From Mesorhizobium caraganae (GTDB lineage: Bacteria > Pseudomonadota > Alphaproteobacteria > Rhizobiales > Rhizobiaceae), in contig NZ_JAFCGY010000005.1 in assembly GCF_016836705.1 (NCBI RefSeq), positions 124,001 to 188,000 of the forward strand: a stretch of DNA of 64,000 nt, written 5' to 3'. Numbering within the stretch: position 1 is the stretch's first letter; the number at the start of each line of letters is the position of its first letter. This document shows positions 32,357 to 41,739 of this stretch, in pieces. The position numbers and the translations under genes are program-made. The notes under the pieces are model-generated. The model searched no databases. It was not told the DNA's origin and saw only the letters and a list, made by a program, of their open reading frames with translations.

Positions 32357-33529
32357 TCACACAGTGCCGGCAATGGCGTTCTCAAGCAGCGTCAGCGCCG
32401 CCTTCTTGGTCAGCTTGACCGGATTGCCGCCGGCGGTCGGATCGACCACCGCCATGTCGGCGATCAGCCCCTTGCGCTTCTTGTCCATGTCGAGCCCCTT
32501 GATCAGACCGGGCAGCGCATGCGGCACCTTGAGCTCCTTGCGGAGCTTGATGATCGCCTTGGCGAAACCGTCGAAGCCGCCCTTGATGCCGCAATAGGCG
32601 GCAAGCCGGGCGATGCGCTCCTCGATCGAGTCCCGGTTGAAAGCCAGTACATAGGGCATGAACACGGCATTGGTCATGCCGTGATGGGTGTCGTAGAGCG
32701 CTCCGATTGGGTGCGACAGCGAGTGAATGGCGCCCAGCCCCTTCTGGAAGGCGGCGGCGCCCATGGCGGCCGCGCTCATCATATGGGCGCGGGCGACGAG
32801 GTCCTTGCCGTTGGCATAAGCCTTGGGCAGGTTCACGAACACCAGCCGGATACCTTCGACCGCAATGCCGTCGGCCATCGGATGATAGCCCGGCGCGCAA
32901 TAGGCTTCGAGGCAATGGGCGAGCGCGTCCATGCCGGTGCCGGCGGTGATGAAGCCCGGCATGCCGACCGACAATTCCGGATCGGCAATGACGATTGCCG
33001 GCAAAAGCTTCGGATGGAAGATGACCTTCTTGGTATGCGTCGCCTCATTGGTGATGACGCCGGCACGGCCGACCTCCGAGCCGGTGCCGGCCGTCGTTGG
33101 CACGGCAATGATCGGCGCGATGGCGTCGGAATTGGCACGCGTCCACCAGTCGTCGACATCCTCGAAATCCCACACCGGCCGCGTCTGCCCGGCCTGGAAG
33201 GCGATCAGCTTGCCGAGATCGAGCGCCGAGCCGCCGCCGAAGGCGATGACACCGTCATGCTTGCCCTTCTTGAACACGGCGATGCCGGCGGTGAGGTTGG
33301 AATCGACCGGGTTCGGCTTCACCTCGGAAAACACGCCATAGGGCACCTTGGCGTCGTCGAGGATCTTCAGCGTCGAAGCGACCACAGGCAGTTTCGCCAG
33401 CCCCGGATCGGTGACGAACAGCGGCCGCTTGATGCCGGTCGCTTCCAGCACCTCGGGCAATTCCTTGATGCGCCCGGCGCCGAAGCGGACGGTGGTCGGG
33501 TAGTTCCATTTGGAGATCAGCTTGGACAT
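32357..33529 (-). CDS. iron-containing alcohol dehydrogenase
   Basis: 390 residues. Group III ADH: GGGSALDLGKLIAF (NAD-binding), PTTAGTGSEVGRAGVITNE, and the metal-site residues in GTGMDALAHCLEAYCAPGYH and HSLSHPIGALYDTHHG (His residues). It would oxidise a primary alcohol to the aldehyde taken by the adjacent aldehyde dehydrogenase, whose gene ends 18 bases upstream. The pair resembles amino-alcohol oxidation modules beside glutamine-synthetase-like ligases. Confidence 0.93.
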   Translation of the reverse strand: MSKLISKWNYPTTVRFGAGRIKELPEVLEATGIKRPLFVTDPGLAKLPVVASTLKILDDAKVPYGVFSEVKPNPVDSNLTAGIAVFKKGKHDGVIAFGGGSALDLGKLIAFQAGQTRPVWDFEDVDDWWTRANSDAIAPIIAVPTTAGTGSEVGRAGVITNEATHTKKVIFHPKLLPAIVIADPELSVGMPGFITAGTGMDALAHCLEAYCAPGYHPMADGIAVEGIRLVFVNLPKAYANGKDLVARAHMMSAAAMGAAAFQKGLGAIHSLSHPIGALYDTHHGMTNAVFMPYVLAFNRDSIEERIARLAAYCGIKGGFDGFAKAIIKLRKELKVPHALPGLIKGLDMDKKRKGLIADMAVVDPTAGGNPVKLTKKAALTLLENAIAGTV

Positions 33530-33547
33530 GTCTTGTCTTTCAAAAAA

Positions 33548-34936
33548 TCAGATGGCTTCGCGCAGGTGGAAGGATTTCGGTCGGGTCAGATTGTCGTAGC
33601 CGAGCGCCGACAGGGCAACGCCCTTGCCGGTGTCCTTGACACCGGTCCACACCAGCGCCGGATCGAGATAGTCGCAGCGGTTCATGAACACGGTGCCGGT
33701 CTCGACGCGGTCGCCGATCGCGATGGCGTGCTCAGTGTCGCGCGTCCAGATCGAGGCCGTCAGCCCGTAGGGGCTGTCGTTCATCAATGCGATCGCCTCT
33801 TCATCGTTACGCACCTTCATGATGCCGACGATCGGACCAAAGCTTTCCTCGCGCATGACGCTCATCTGGTGGTCGACACTGGTCAGCACTTCCGGCGCCA
33901 GGTAGGGCGAACCGGCTTGGTCATTAGCCACCTTCATATTGATATGTGCTACCGCGCCTTTGCGCAGCGCCTCGGCCTTCTGCTCGCGAATCAGGTCGGC
34001 AAAGCGCGCCTGCGCCATCGGCCCCATTGTCGTCGCCTGCTCCAGCGGATTGCCGACGACATAGTTCTTGGTCTCGGCAATGAAGCCTTCGACGAACTGG
34101 TCGTAGACCTTCTCATGCACATAGACACGCTCGATGCCGCAGCAGCACTGGCCGGAATTGTAGAAGGCGCCGTCGACCAGATTGGCCACCGCATGATCGA
34201 GCTTGGCGTCGGGCAGCACATAGGCCGGATCCTTGCCGCCGAGTTCGAGGCCGAGCGTCATGAAGGTCCCGGCCGCCGCCTTCTCGATGGCGCGGCCACC
34301 GCCGACCGAGCCGGTGAAATTGACATGGTCGATCTTGCCCGAGCCAAGCAGCTTCTCGGTCTGGGCATGGTTGAGCACGACATTCTGGAACACACCCTTT
34401 GGCAGGCCAACCTTGTCGAACGCCTGCTGAAAACGTTCACCGACCAGCAGCGTCTGCGCCGCATGCTTCAGGATGACCGTGTTGCCGGCCATCAGCGCCG
34501 GCACGATGGTGTTGACCGCGGTCAGATAAGGATAGTTCCACGGCGCGATGACCATGACGACGCCGAGCGGATCCTTCTTCACATAGCGGCGAAAGCCGTC
34601 CTTCGGGTTGGAGGCCGGCACGGATTTCAGCGCTTGCTCGGCGATCTCGACCATATAGTTGGTGCGTTCCCTAACGCCGCCGAACTCGCCGCCATAGCGC
34701 ACCGGGCGCCCCATCTGCCAGGCGATCTCCGGCACGATCTCGTCGGTCATCGCGACTAACGCTTCGAGCATCGCCAGCATATACTTGCCGCGCTCGACGA
34801 TCGGTGTCAGCGCCCATTTCTCCTGCGCCGCCTTGGCGCGCTCGACCGCAGCATTGATCGCCTGGTCCGTGGCGACAGGCCGCTCGGCATAGATCGAACC
34901 ATCGATGGGGGATTTGAGTTTGACCGTTTCGGTCAT
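33548..34936 (-). CDS. aldehyde dehydrogenase
   Basis: 462 residues. VMVIAPWNYPYLTAVNTIVP, HVNFTGSVGGGRAIEKAA, GLELGGKDPAYVLPDAKLD with the general base Glu, and the nucleophile in YNSGQCCCGIERVYVH. SFGPIVGIMKVRND and GTVFMNRCDYLDPALVWTGV complete the fold. Somewhat shorter than the 504-residue ALDH at 12705 and not close to it. Same transcript as the downstream iron alcohol dehydrogenase; together they turn an alcohol into an acid. Confidence 0.93.
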   Translation of the reverse strand: MTETVKLKSPIDGSIYAERPVATDQAINAAVERAKAAQEKWALTPIVERGKYMLAMLEALVAMTDEIVPEIAWQMGRPVRYGGEFGGVRERTNYMVEIAEQALKSVPASNPKDGFRRYVKKDPLGVVMVIAPWNYPYLTAVNTIVPALMAGNTVILKHAAQTLLVGERFQQAFDKVGLPKGVFQNVVLNHAQTEKLLGSGKIDHVNFTGSVGGGRAIEKAAAGTFMTLGLELGGKDPAYVLPDAKLDHAVANLVDGAFYNSGQCCCGIERVYVHEKVYDQFVEGFIAETKNYVVGNPLEQATTMGPMAQARFADLIREQKAEALRKGAVAHINMKVANDQAGSPYLAPEVLTSVDHQMSVMREESFGPIVGIMKVRNDEEAIALMNDSPYGLTASIWTRDTEHAIAIGDRVETGTVFMNRCDYLDPALVWTGVKDTGKGVALSALGYDNLTRPKSFHLREAI

Positions 34937-34986
34937 CGTTTAAGTCCTCGCACTTCTTTTTAAAATCGAAAATCATCTGGCTTTGT

Positions 34987-35114
34987 GCCGCCCCTCATCC
35001 GCCTGCCGGCACCTTCTCCCCGTATAGCGACGGGGAGAAGGGAAAGCTCCAACGTCGACGCCCCCTCTCCCCGTTCTTCACGGGGAGAGGGTAAGGGTGA
35101 GGGGCAGCGCCGAC
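34987..35114. repeat. RIME-type palindromic mosaic repeat, copy B
   Basis: Starts GCCGCCCCTCATCCGCCTG then CCGGCACCTTCTCCCCG, contains hairpins CTCCCCG-TATAGCGA-CGGGGAG and CTCCCCGTTCTTCACGGGGAG, and ends GGTGAGGGGCAGCGCCGAC. Its first 34 bases are nearly identical to copy A at 20241. It lies between the aldehyde dehydrogenase and the glutamine-synthetase-like gene. Confidence 0.75.
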
Positions 35115-35129
35115 GTTTCGCCGGCTACC

Positions 35130-36500
35130 CTAGTACCGCTCGAACCCCCTGTGCAGTTCCCAATCCGTAATGCGGCGGTCGTATTCGAACTGCTCCCACT
35201 TCGCGGTGTGGACGTAATGTTCGAGAACGTCGTCGCCGAGCGCCTGCTTCAGCATCTTCGACTTGGCCAGCGTCTCGGCGGCGTCCCGAAGCGTCTTCGG
35301 AATCTCGGGCAGGCGCGAGGCCTGATAGGCATCGCCGACGAACGGCTTCTGCAGCTCCAGCTTCTCATCGATGCCGGCAAGGCCGGCGGCGATCAGCGCC
35401 GCAAAGGCGAGATAGGGGTTTAGGTCGGCGCCGCCGATCCGGCATTCCATGCGGATGCCCTTGGTGCCCTCGCCGCACAGGCGGAAGCCGGCGGTGCGGT
35501 TGTCCTCGCTCCACATGATCTTGGTCGGCGCGAAGGTGCCGGCCTGGAAACGCTTGTAGGAGTTGATGTAGGGCGCCAGGAACCAGGTGAACTCCTTGGC
35601 GTATTTCAGCTGTCCCGCCGCCCATTGCTGGCCGAGCGTCGACAAAGTCCAGTCCGCCTTTTTGTCGAAGAACAGCGGCGTCTTGCCGTCGGCGCTCCAC
35701 AGCGAATTGTGGATGTGGCTGGAATTGCCGGCGAGCCCATAATTGTACTTCGACATGAAGGAAATCGACTTGCCTTCGGACTCGGCAATCTCCTTGGCGC
35801 CGTTCTTCAGGATGACGTGGCGGTCGGCCATGTCGAGCGCCTCGGCATAGCGCACATTGATTTCTTCCTGGCCCGGGCCCCATTCGCCCTTGGAATTCTC
35901 GATAGGGATGCCGGCCGCTTCCATCTCGTTGCGAAGCCGGCGCATGACGCCTTCTTCCTTGGTGGTGATGCCGATCTGGTAGTCGCCAATATAGGGCGAG
36001 GCGGTGTCGAGGCCCTGCCAGTGCTTCTTGCGGGCGGAATCGTAGGTCTCGTTGAACAGATAGAATTCAAGCTCGGAGGCGAAGTAGCCGATATAGCCGC
36101 GTTCGGTGAGCCGCTTGACCTGCTTCTTCAGGATGGCGCGCGGCGAATGCGGCAGGTCGTCATGGGTGTGGTGGTCGAGCACGTCGCAAATCACGAGTGC
36201 TGTCTTTTCCAGCCACGGAAGGCGCCGCAGTGTCGCCAGATCCGGCTTCATGACGAAGTCGCCATAACCCTTCGACCAGCTTGCCGCCTTGTAGCCCGGC
36301 ACCGGCTCCATATCGATGTCGGCGGCCAAGAGATAGTTGCAGCCATGCGTCTCGTCATGGGCGGAATCGACGAAGTACTGCGCCAGGAAACGCTTTCCCG
36401 CGAGCCTGCCCTGCATGTCGACGATACAGGCCAGCACCGTGTCGATCTCGCCATTGGAGACCGCTTTCTTCAACTGATCGAACGAGAAATTTCCGGCCAT
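35130..36500 (-). CDS. glutamine-synthetase-like gamma-glutamyl ligase
   Basis: 456 residues from ATG 36500. Clear glutamine synthetase fold: GYIGYFASELEFYLFNE (metal-binding Glu), GPGQEEINVRYAEALDMADR, GNSSHIHNSLWSADGK (His and ATP/Glu site), NSYKRFQAGTFAPTKIMWSE and RIGGADLNPYLAFAALIAAG. Length and the N-terminus match PuuA/GlnT-type enzymes, which ligate glutamate to an amine, rather than housekeeping GlnA. The neighbours (permeases, alcohol and aldehyde dehydrogenases) support a role in amine catabolism. The amine is not known. Confidence 0.85.
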   Translation of the reverse strand: MAGNFSFDQLKKAVSNGEIDTVLACIVDMQGRLAGKRFLAQYFVDSAHDETHGCNYLLAADIDMEPVPGYKAASWSKGYGDFVMKPDLATLRRLPWLEKTALVICDVLDHHTHDDLPHSPRAILKKQVKRLTERGYIGYFASELEFYLFNETYDSARKKHWQGLDTASPYIGDYQIGITTKEEGVMRRLRNEMEAAGIPIENSKGEWGPGQEEINVRYAEALDMADRHVILKNGAKEIAESEGKSISFMSKYNYGLAGNSSHIHNSLWSADGKTPLFFDKKADWTLSTLGQQWAAGQLKYAKEFTWFLAPYINSYKRFQAGTFAPTKIMWSEDNRTAGFRLCGEGTKGIRMECRIGGADLNPYLAFAALIAAGLAGIDEKLELQKPFVGDAYQASRLPEIPKTLRDAAETLAKSKMLKQALGDDVLEHYVHTAKWEQFEYDRRITDWELHRGFERY

Positions 36501-36585
36501 TCCTTTGGCACTCCAGCGCTGGACGATTGAGAGGGGTAAACGAAACCATGGCCGGCAACATGCCGGCCATGGCTTGGCTGATGTA

Positions 36586-38142
36586 TCAGTGGCCGGTTTC
36601 GCCAACCGCCTGTTCGGCCGCCTTGATCGCCGCCTGGCGCGCGGCGATGATGTCGCCGAGCGGTGGGCCCTGGAAGCGATTGCGCTCGAAAGCGAACCAG
36701 ACGATCGCCGTCAGGATGAAGAAGCCGACGGTGATGTAGAGCGCCCAGTCGTTCGGTGGCTGGATGCCGATGACGAAGATCAGGATCATCGACACGATCG
36801 AGAGAACGCCGAACAGCATGAAGATGCCGCGGCCCATATTCCACGGCCCCATCTTGTCCCACTTCGGCGTGCCCCAGGCCAGCATGCCGAGCACGATCGG
36901 CACGATGAAGGAAAGGAACAGGAAGATGACGGTGCAGGACACGACGATGGTGTAGGCCGAGGTGCCGGCAACCGAAACCAGCGTGGAACCCCAGACGAAC
37001 AGCACCGACAGAATCGATGCCGTCCAGATCGCCGCCACCGGCGTGCGGTAGGTCGGACTGACCTTGGCGAGCGCCGCCGAGCCGGGCAGGCCGCCGTCAC
37101 GCGAGAAGGCGAAGATCATGCGCGAAGCCGAGGTGACGGTTGCGAGGCCGCACAGCAGCTGGGCGATGAACACGACGAGATAGACGAACTCCTTGAGCCC
37201 CGTGCCGACACGCTGATCGAAAGCCCAGAAGAACACGTTCCAGCCCTGCTTGGCGGCGTCGTCCATGTTGGGGATCATCAGCACGAAGGCAGCGAGGAAC
37301 AGGTAGCCGAACAGAGCCGACCAGATGACCGACATGACCATGGCACGCGGCACCGATGAGGCCGCCTTGATGGTTTCCTCGGAAGTGTGCGCCGAAGCAT
37401 CGTAGCCGGTGATCGTATAGATCGGCAGCAGGAGGCCAAGCGCGAACACCCAGGCGTTCGATACGGACGGCCAGACGCTGGCACCGGCTTCGCCCGAGTA
37501 GTTGTGGAAGGTGAAGAGCCGGCTGAAATCCCAGGTCTCGGCGGAGAACAGGCAGACGACCGCGATCAGGATCGAACCGAAGAAGATCAGATAGCCCGAA
37601 AAGTCGGTCAGCTTCGCCGTCAGCTTGATGCCGAGATGGTTGATCAGCGCCTGGGCGCCGGTGATGATAATCAGAAAAATCATCTGGTTGGTGAGCGTGC
37701 CCTCGATGCCGAGCGTCGGCCCAAAAGCGCCGATGAAGAACGTCCAGGTGCCGACATTGATGGCGCCAAGCACGGTGATCAGGCCGAGCAGATTGAGCCA
37801 TGCCGTCACCCAGCCGGTGCCGCGATTGCCGAGGATCGAACCCCAGTGATAGAGGCCGCCGGCCGTCGGATAGGCCGAGCTGATCTGCGACATGGCGACC
37901 GCGAAGGTCAGCGAGACGAAGCAGCCGACCAGCCAGCCGATGCCGATGCCGATGCCGCCGGCGCCCGACGTTGCCTGCGCCAGCGAATTGATGCCGCCCG
38001 ACAGGATGCAGATGATGGAAAAGGAAACCGCGAAATTCGAGAAGCGGCTGAGCCGCCGCTCCAGTTCCTGGGCATAGCCCATGCTGTGGAGGTGCTTTAC
38101 GTCCTCCGCCTTGTCGACGTCTGAATAACCCGGTGCTGCCAT
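36586..38142 (-). CDS. APC family amino acid/amine permease 1
   Basis: 518 residues from ATG 38142 with AAGGGGAC upstream. About twelve membrane segments. HSMGYAQELERRLSRFSNFA at the start, then SFSIICILSGGINSLAQATS, SQISSAYPTAGGLYHWGSIL and YTITGYDASAHTSEETIKAA are typical of GABA/choline/polyamine-type APC carriers. It is a clear paralogue of the next upstream gene over its whole length. Its stop is 85 bases before the ligase start. Confidence 0.92.
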   Translation of the reverse strand: MAAPGYSDVDKAEDVKHLHSMGYAQELERRLSRFSNFAVSFSIICILSGGINSLAQATSGAGGIGIGIGWLVGCFVSLTFAVAMSQISSAYPTAGGLYHWGSILGNRGTGWVTAWLNLLGLITVLGAINVGTWTFFIGAFGPTLGIEGTLTNQMIFLIIITGAQALINHLGIKLTAKLTDFSGYLIFFGSILIAVVCLFSAETWDFSRLFTFHNYSGEAGASVWPSVSNAWVFALGLLLPIYTITGYDASAHTSEETIKAASSVPRAMVMSVIWSALFGYLFLAAFVLMIPNMDDAAKQGWNVFFWAFDQRVGTGLKEFVYLVVFIAQLLCGLATVTSASRMIFAFSRDGGLPGSAALAKVSPTYRTPVAAIWTASILSVLFVWGSTLVSVAGTSAYTIVVSCTVIFLFLSFIVPIVLGMLAWGTPKWDKMGPWNMGRGIFMLFGVLSIVSMILIFVIGIQPPNDWALYITVGFFILTAIVWFAFERNRFQGPPLGDIIAARQAAIKAAEQAVGETGH

Positions 38143-38220
38143 TTGAAGTCCCCTTTGCGTTCTTAGCTGGCCGGCCCTGCCCCGGTCGGCTTGCGCCGGC
38201 CGGAGCATCTAGTCTTGCTG

Positions 38221-39765
38221 TTAGCCCGCCGTTTGGCCAACGGCTTTTTCCGCAGCCGCGATCTCCAGCGCGCGGCGAGCAATATCGGCGCCGATCGGCG
38301 GGCCCTTGAAGCGGCGCGACTCGATACCGAACCACAGAACCACGAGCAGAATGATCAGGCCGATGGCATAGTTGATCAGGATGTCGAATGGCGGCTGGAT
38401 GCCGGCATACATCAGGACCAGAACGCCAAGCACCGTGATGACGGCGAATGGCTTGGACCAGATGCCGAGGCGGAACGGACCGAATTCGGTCCAGGTCTTG
38501 CCCTCCGCAAGCAGGCCAGCCGCCACCGGCATGGCGTAGGACACGTAGAGGAACAATGCGCAGCCGGCGGCCAGTGCGGCAAAAGCCGGCGAGTACAATG
38601 TCGCTGCGACCGCGAGCACCGCTCCGAGCCAGATCGCCGCCACCGGCGTACGCCATGTCGGGCTGACGGTTTTCCACACCGACGAACCGGGCAGGCCGCC
38701 GTCACGCGCAAAGGCAAAGATCATGCGCGAGGTCGACGTCAGTCCGGCAAGCGCGCAGATGAAGTTCGCCAGCACGATCGCGATGGCAATGATGCTCTTC
38801 AGCCAGAACGGTGCCGGCAGGTTGTTGAAGAGATTGAACCAGGCATTGGCGCCATCCTTGGCCGTTGCTGCCAGATCGGGGCTGGCAAGCACGAACGACA
38901 CGGCCATGACGAAGCCAAAGACCAGCGACCACAGAACCGAATGGATCATGCCGCGCGGCACCGCCACGCGGGCATTGTGGGTCTCTTCGGATGTGTGGGC
39001 CGAAGCGTCGAAGCCGGTAATCGTGTAGAGTGGGTAGAGAAGGCCGATCAGGAAGGCGACCAGTGCCGTCCGTGCGGTGGGAACGTATCCTGCGCCTGGA
39101 TCACCGGTATTGTTGACGAAGGTGGTGAGCCGCGAGAAATCCCAGCTTGCGCCCCAGATCAGGAACATCGCGGTCAACACGACGGCGACGACCAGAATGA
39201 GGTAGCCCGAGAAATCGGTCAGTACGGTGGTGAGCTTGATGCCGAAATGGTTGATCAGCGCCTGCGCGACCGTGATGATCACAACGCCGATCACCTGCTC
39301 CTGATACCCCCAGGCGGATACGTCGTGCCCGAACACGCCGGACCAGACAAGGTCCTTGAACAGTGCATAGACACCGACATTGACCGAGGCGACGACGAAG
39401 ATCAGCCCGAGCAGGTTGATCCAGGCCGTGGCCCAGCCCCAACCGCGCCCGCCAAGAATTGACGACCAGTGGTAGAGACCGCCGGCGGTTGGGTAGGCCG
39501 AGCCAATCTGCCCAAGCGACGCAGCCACGACAAGTGCGAAGACGCCGCCGATGACCCAGCCGACAGTCGCCTCGAAGCCACTGCCGGTAGTCATGGCCAG
39601 CGGGAAGGACGTGATGCCGCCCGCCAGAATACAAATGATCGAAAAGGAAATTGCGAAGTTCGAGAAACCGCTCATACGGCGAGCCAGCTCCTGGGCATAG
39701 CCCATGCTATGGAGGGTTTTTACGTCCTCCGACCTCTCATGGTCTGATGTATGCGGTCCTGCCAT
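38221..39765 (-). CDS. APC family amino acid/amine permease 2
   Basis: 514 residues; AGGGGAC stands five bases before the ATG. It shares with permease 1 the blocks HSMGYAQELARRMSGFSNFA, SAYPTAGGLYHWSSIL, ALINHFGIKL, DFSGYLI, YTITGFDASAHTSEET, SRMIFAFARDGGLPGS and RTPVAAIW. They are tandem duplicates that have diverged, mostly in the periplasmic loops and C-terminal third. Different but related substrates are likely. Confidence 0.92.
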   Translation of the reverse strand: MAGPHTSDHERSEDVKTLHSMGYAQELARRMSGFSNFAISFSIICILAGGITSFPLAMTTGSGFEATVGWVIGGVFALVVAASLGQIGSAYPTAGGLYHWSSILGGRGWGWATAWINLLGLIFVVASVNVGVYALFKDLVWSGVFGHDVSAWGYQEQVIGVVIITVAQALINHFGIKLTTVLTDFSGYLILVVAVVLTAMFLIWGASWDFSRLTTFVNNTGDPGAGYVPTARTALVAFLIGLLYPLYTITGFDASAHTSEETHNARVAVPRGMIHSVLWSLVFGFVMAVSFVLASPDLAATAKDGANAWFNLFNNLPAPFWLKSIIAIAIVLANFICALAGLTSTSRMIFAFARDGGLPGSSVWKTVSPTWRTPVAAIWLGAVLAVAATLYSPAFAALAAGCALFLYVSYAMPVAAGLLAEGKTWTEFGPFRLGIWSKPFAVITVLGVLVLMYAGIQPPFDILINYAIGLIILLVVLWFGIESRRFKGPPIGADIARRALEIAAAEKAVGQTAG

Positions 39766-39783
39766 TTTCGTCCCCTGTTGTTT

Positions 39784-40602
39784 CTAGCTGGCCGATTGGA
39801 CTGATCTTCTCATTGCATGTCGTCGGGAACCCTTGGCCGCCTCGGGCTCCAGATTCGAAAAAATGCCGGTGAGCAGATCCGCCCATTTCCGCTGCCCGGT
39901 CTCGCCGGAAATTTCGTCGTTGCGGATTTCGATCATTGCGCAGGCCAGGCCGCGCGAGCGCGCATGGCGCTCGAGGGTGAAATAGACGCGGTCGGCAGGC
40001 GAATAGGGTTCGTTGACGCCGACGGTGACGCCGGCAAGACGCTGTAGCGCCGCTATCAGCGGCGACGCCAGCCTGCGATCGTCATCATGGATGATCCCGA
40101 TATGCCAGGGCCGGTTCTTGCCCTTGTAGACAGGGGTGAAGGAATGCACCGACACCAGTCGCGTTTCCTGTCCGCGCGCCAGCCGGTCGTCGATGATCTT
40201 TGCGATCGTGTCGTGGAACGGTCGCCACGACAAAGCGATGCGCTCGGCGCGCTGCGTATCCGAGAGGCCGGCATTGCCTGGAATGATCGTCGTCTCGCTG
40301 ACCGGCGGCACCAGGTCGGGCGCGTCGAGCGGACGGTTGCAGTCCACGATGAGACGCGAGATGCGGGTTTCGATGAGCGTCGCGTCGAGGGCGGCGGCCA
40401 TGCGGCGGGCCACTGGCAGCGCGCCCGGGTCCCAGGCGATGTGGCGGAAAAGATCTTCGGCGGGCAGGCCGAGCGTGCCGAATTTGGCCGGCATAAAATT
40501 GGAAGCGTGGTCGCAGGTCAGCACAAAAGGGCTGGATCCGCCGGGATTCGTCACCCCTACGGTATCAGACGATGCAAGGCTGGCGGGCCGTGCTCTCTCC
40601 AT
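39784..40602 (-). CDS. N-formylglutamate amidohydrolase family protein
   Basis: 272 residues. FVLTCDHASNFMPAKFG and DPGALPVARRMAAALDATLI, with the zinc-ligand-like DHAS segment, ISRLIVDCNRPLDAPD, and SVHSFTPVYKGKNRPWHIGI match this HutG-like amidase family. Members cleave N-formyl-glutamate or related acyl-glutamates. Standing at the head of an operon with a gamma-glutamyl ligase, it might hydrolyse a glutamyl amide instead; this is inference. GGGGAC precedes the ATG. Divergent from the RpiR gene. Confidence 0.85.
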   Translation of the reverse strand: MERARPASLASSDTVGVTNPGGSSPFVLTCDHASNFMPAKFGTLGLPAEDLFRHIAWDPGALPVARRMAAALDATLIETRISRLIVDCNRPLDAPDLVPPVSETTIIPGNAGLSDTQRAERIALSWRPFHDTIAKIIDDRLARGQETRLVSVHSFTPVYKGKNRPWHIGIIHDDDRRLASPLIAALQRLAGVTVGVNEPYSPADRVYFTLERHARSRGLACAMIEIRNDEISGETGQRKWADLLTGIFSNLEPEAAKGSRRHAMRRSVQSAS

Positions 40603-40747
40603 ACTGCCGTCCCCTGGGGAGCGCTGTATCTTATGTTACGTATTTTGCCTCATTGCGTCCCTGTGGATGATTTCATACAGTTTATCCGGCTTTGTCAAAC
40701 GCGATTTCGGGGAAGCGGTGTAGACATGGCCAAGGGTGGGGAAAACC

Positions 40748-41572
40748 ATGATTTCCAGCATTGCCGAACTGATCTCGGACCGCATCGGCACGATGCCGGC
40801 CGGCGAGCGCCGGGCTGCGCAGACGCTGATTGCCAACTACCCGCTGATCGGGCTGAAGACGGTCGCCGAATTCTCGGCCGCCGCCGGCGTATCGTCGCCG
40901 ACTATCCTGCGCTTTGTTTCCAGGCTCGGCTTCCAGAACTATCCCGAATTCCAGTCGGCGCTGCAGGACGAGCTGGCGGCGCAATTGCAGTCGCCGGCAT
41001 CGCGCACGCTCAACCCGGCGTCCCCAAGCGGTGCGATATCGCCGATGCTGGAAGCGACGCTGGACAACATGCGCGAGACCTTCCGGCATCTCTCCGACAG
41101 GCAGCTTGCCGATATCGCCGCCAGGCTTGCCGAGCGACGCGGCAAGACCTTCCTGATCGGCGGCCGCTTCACCGATCCGCTGGCGCGCTACATGGCCGCC
41201 CACCTCGCCATCATCCAGCCCGATGTCTACCACCTTGCCGGCCAGGAAAGCATCTGGCGCGACCGGCTGATCGACATGGGCAAGCGCGACGTGCTGGTGA
41301 TCTTCGACATAAGGCGCTACCAGGACAGCCTGGTGCGCTTCGCCGAGACGGCGCACCAGCGCGGGGTGCAGATCGTGTTGTTCACCGACCAGTGGCTTTC
41401 GCCAATCGCCCGTTTCGCCCGCCATGTCATCGCCGGACGCACCGCCGTGCCGTCAGCGTGGGATTCCTCGGCGGCATTGTTCGTTGTCGCCGAGACACTG
41501 ATCGGCGCTGTCACCCGGCAGCTCGAGGCCGACAGCGCCAAGCGTATCCGCGACCTGGAAGGACTGCGCTGA
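40748..41572 (+). CDS. RpiR family transcriptional regulator (HTH + SIS)
   Basis: 274 residues from ATG 40748 (GTGGGG upstream; an in-frame GTG at 40736 is possible). The N-terminal HTH_6 domain reads AAQTLIANYPLIGLKTVAEF then SAAAGVSSPTILRFVSRLGF. After residue 120 comes a SIS sugar-isomerase-like domain with KTFLIGGRFTDPLARYMAAH and DVLVIFDIRRYQDSLVRFAE. It faces the amidase/permease/ligase operon across a 145-bp gap and is the likely regulator. I find no convincing operator palindrome there. Confidence 0.9.
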   Translation: MISSIAELISDRIGTMPAGERRAAQTLIANYPLIGLKTVAEFSAAAGVSSPTILRFVSRLGFQNYPEFQSALQDELAAQLQSPASRTLNPASPSGAISPMLEATLDNMRETFRHLSDRQLADIAARLAERRGKTFLIGGRFTDPLARYMAAHLAIIQPDVYHLAGQESIWRDRLIDMGKRDVLVIFDIRRYQDSLVRFAETAHQRGVQIVLFTDQWLSPIARFARHVIAGRTAVPSAWDSSAALFVVAETLIGAVTRQLEADSAKRIRDLEGLR

Positions 41573-41739
41573 CAGCCTCAATCCCGGCCTCAGGCGCAAC
41601 GTTACGCAGATTTAATGTGCATGGCCGCGGCAGAATTGCCATAAAGCCATGATATTGCCGTGGCTTCGCACCATGCCGGGTGCGTCGCTGCGCGTTTTTT
41701 GCTTGGGGAGACCGGTCGATTTTGCCTACCGGAGTGCCG

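Noticed and set aside
32276..34759. 827-codon open frame on the plus strand
   Set aside because: Antisense to the iron alcohol dehydrogenase and aldehyde dehydrogenase, which have full sets of family motifs.
40603..40747. RpiR operator in the divergent intergenic region
   Set aside because: I looked for an inverted repeat between the amidohydrolase and rpiR genes and saw only short AT-rich words without convincing symmetry.
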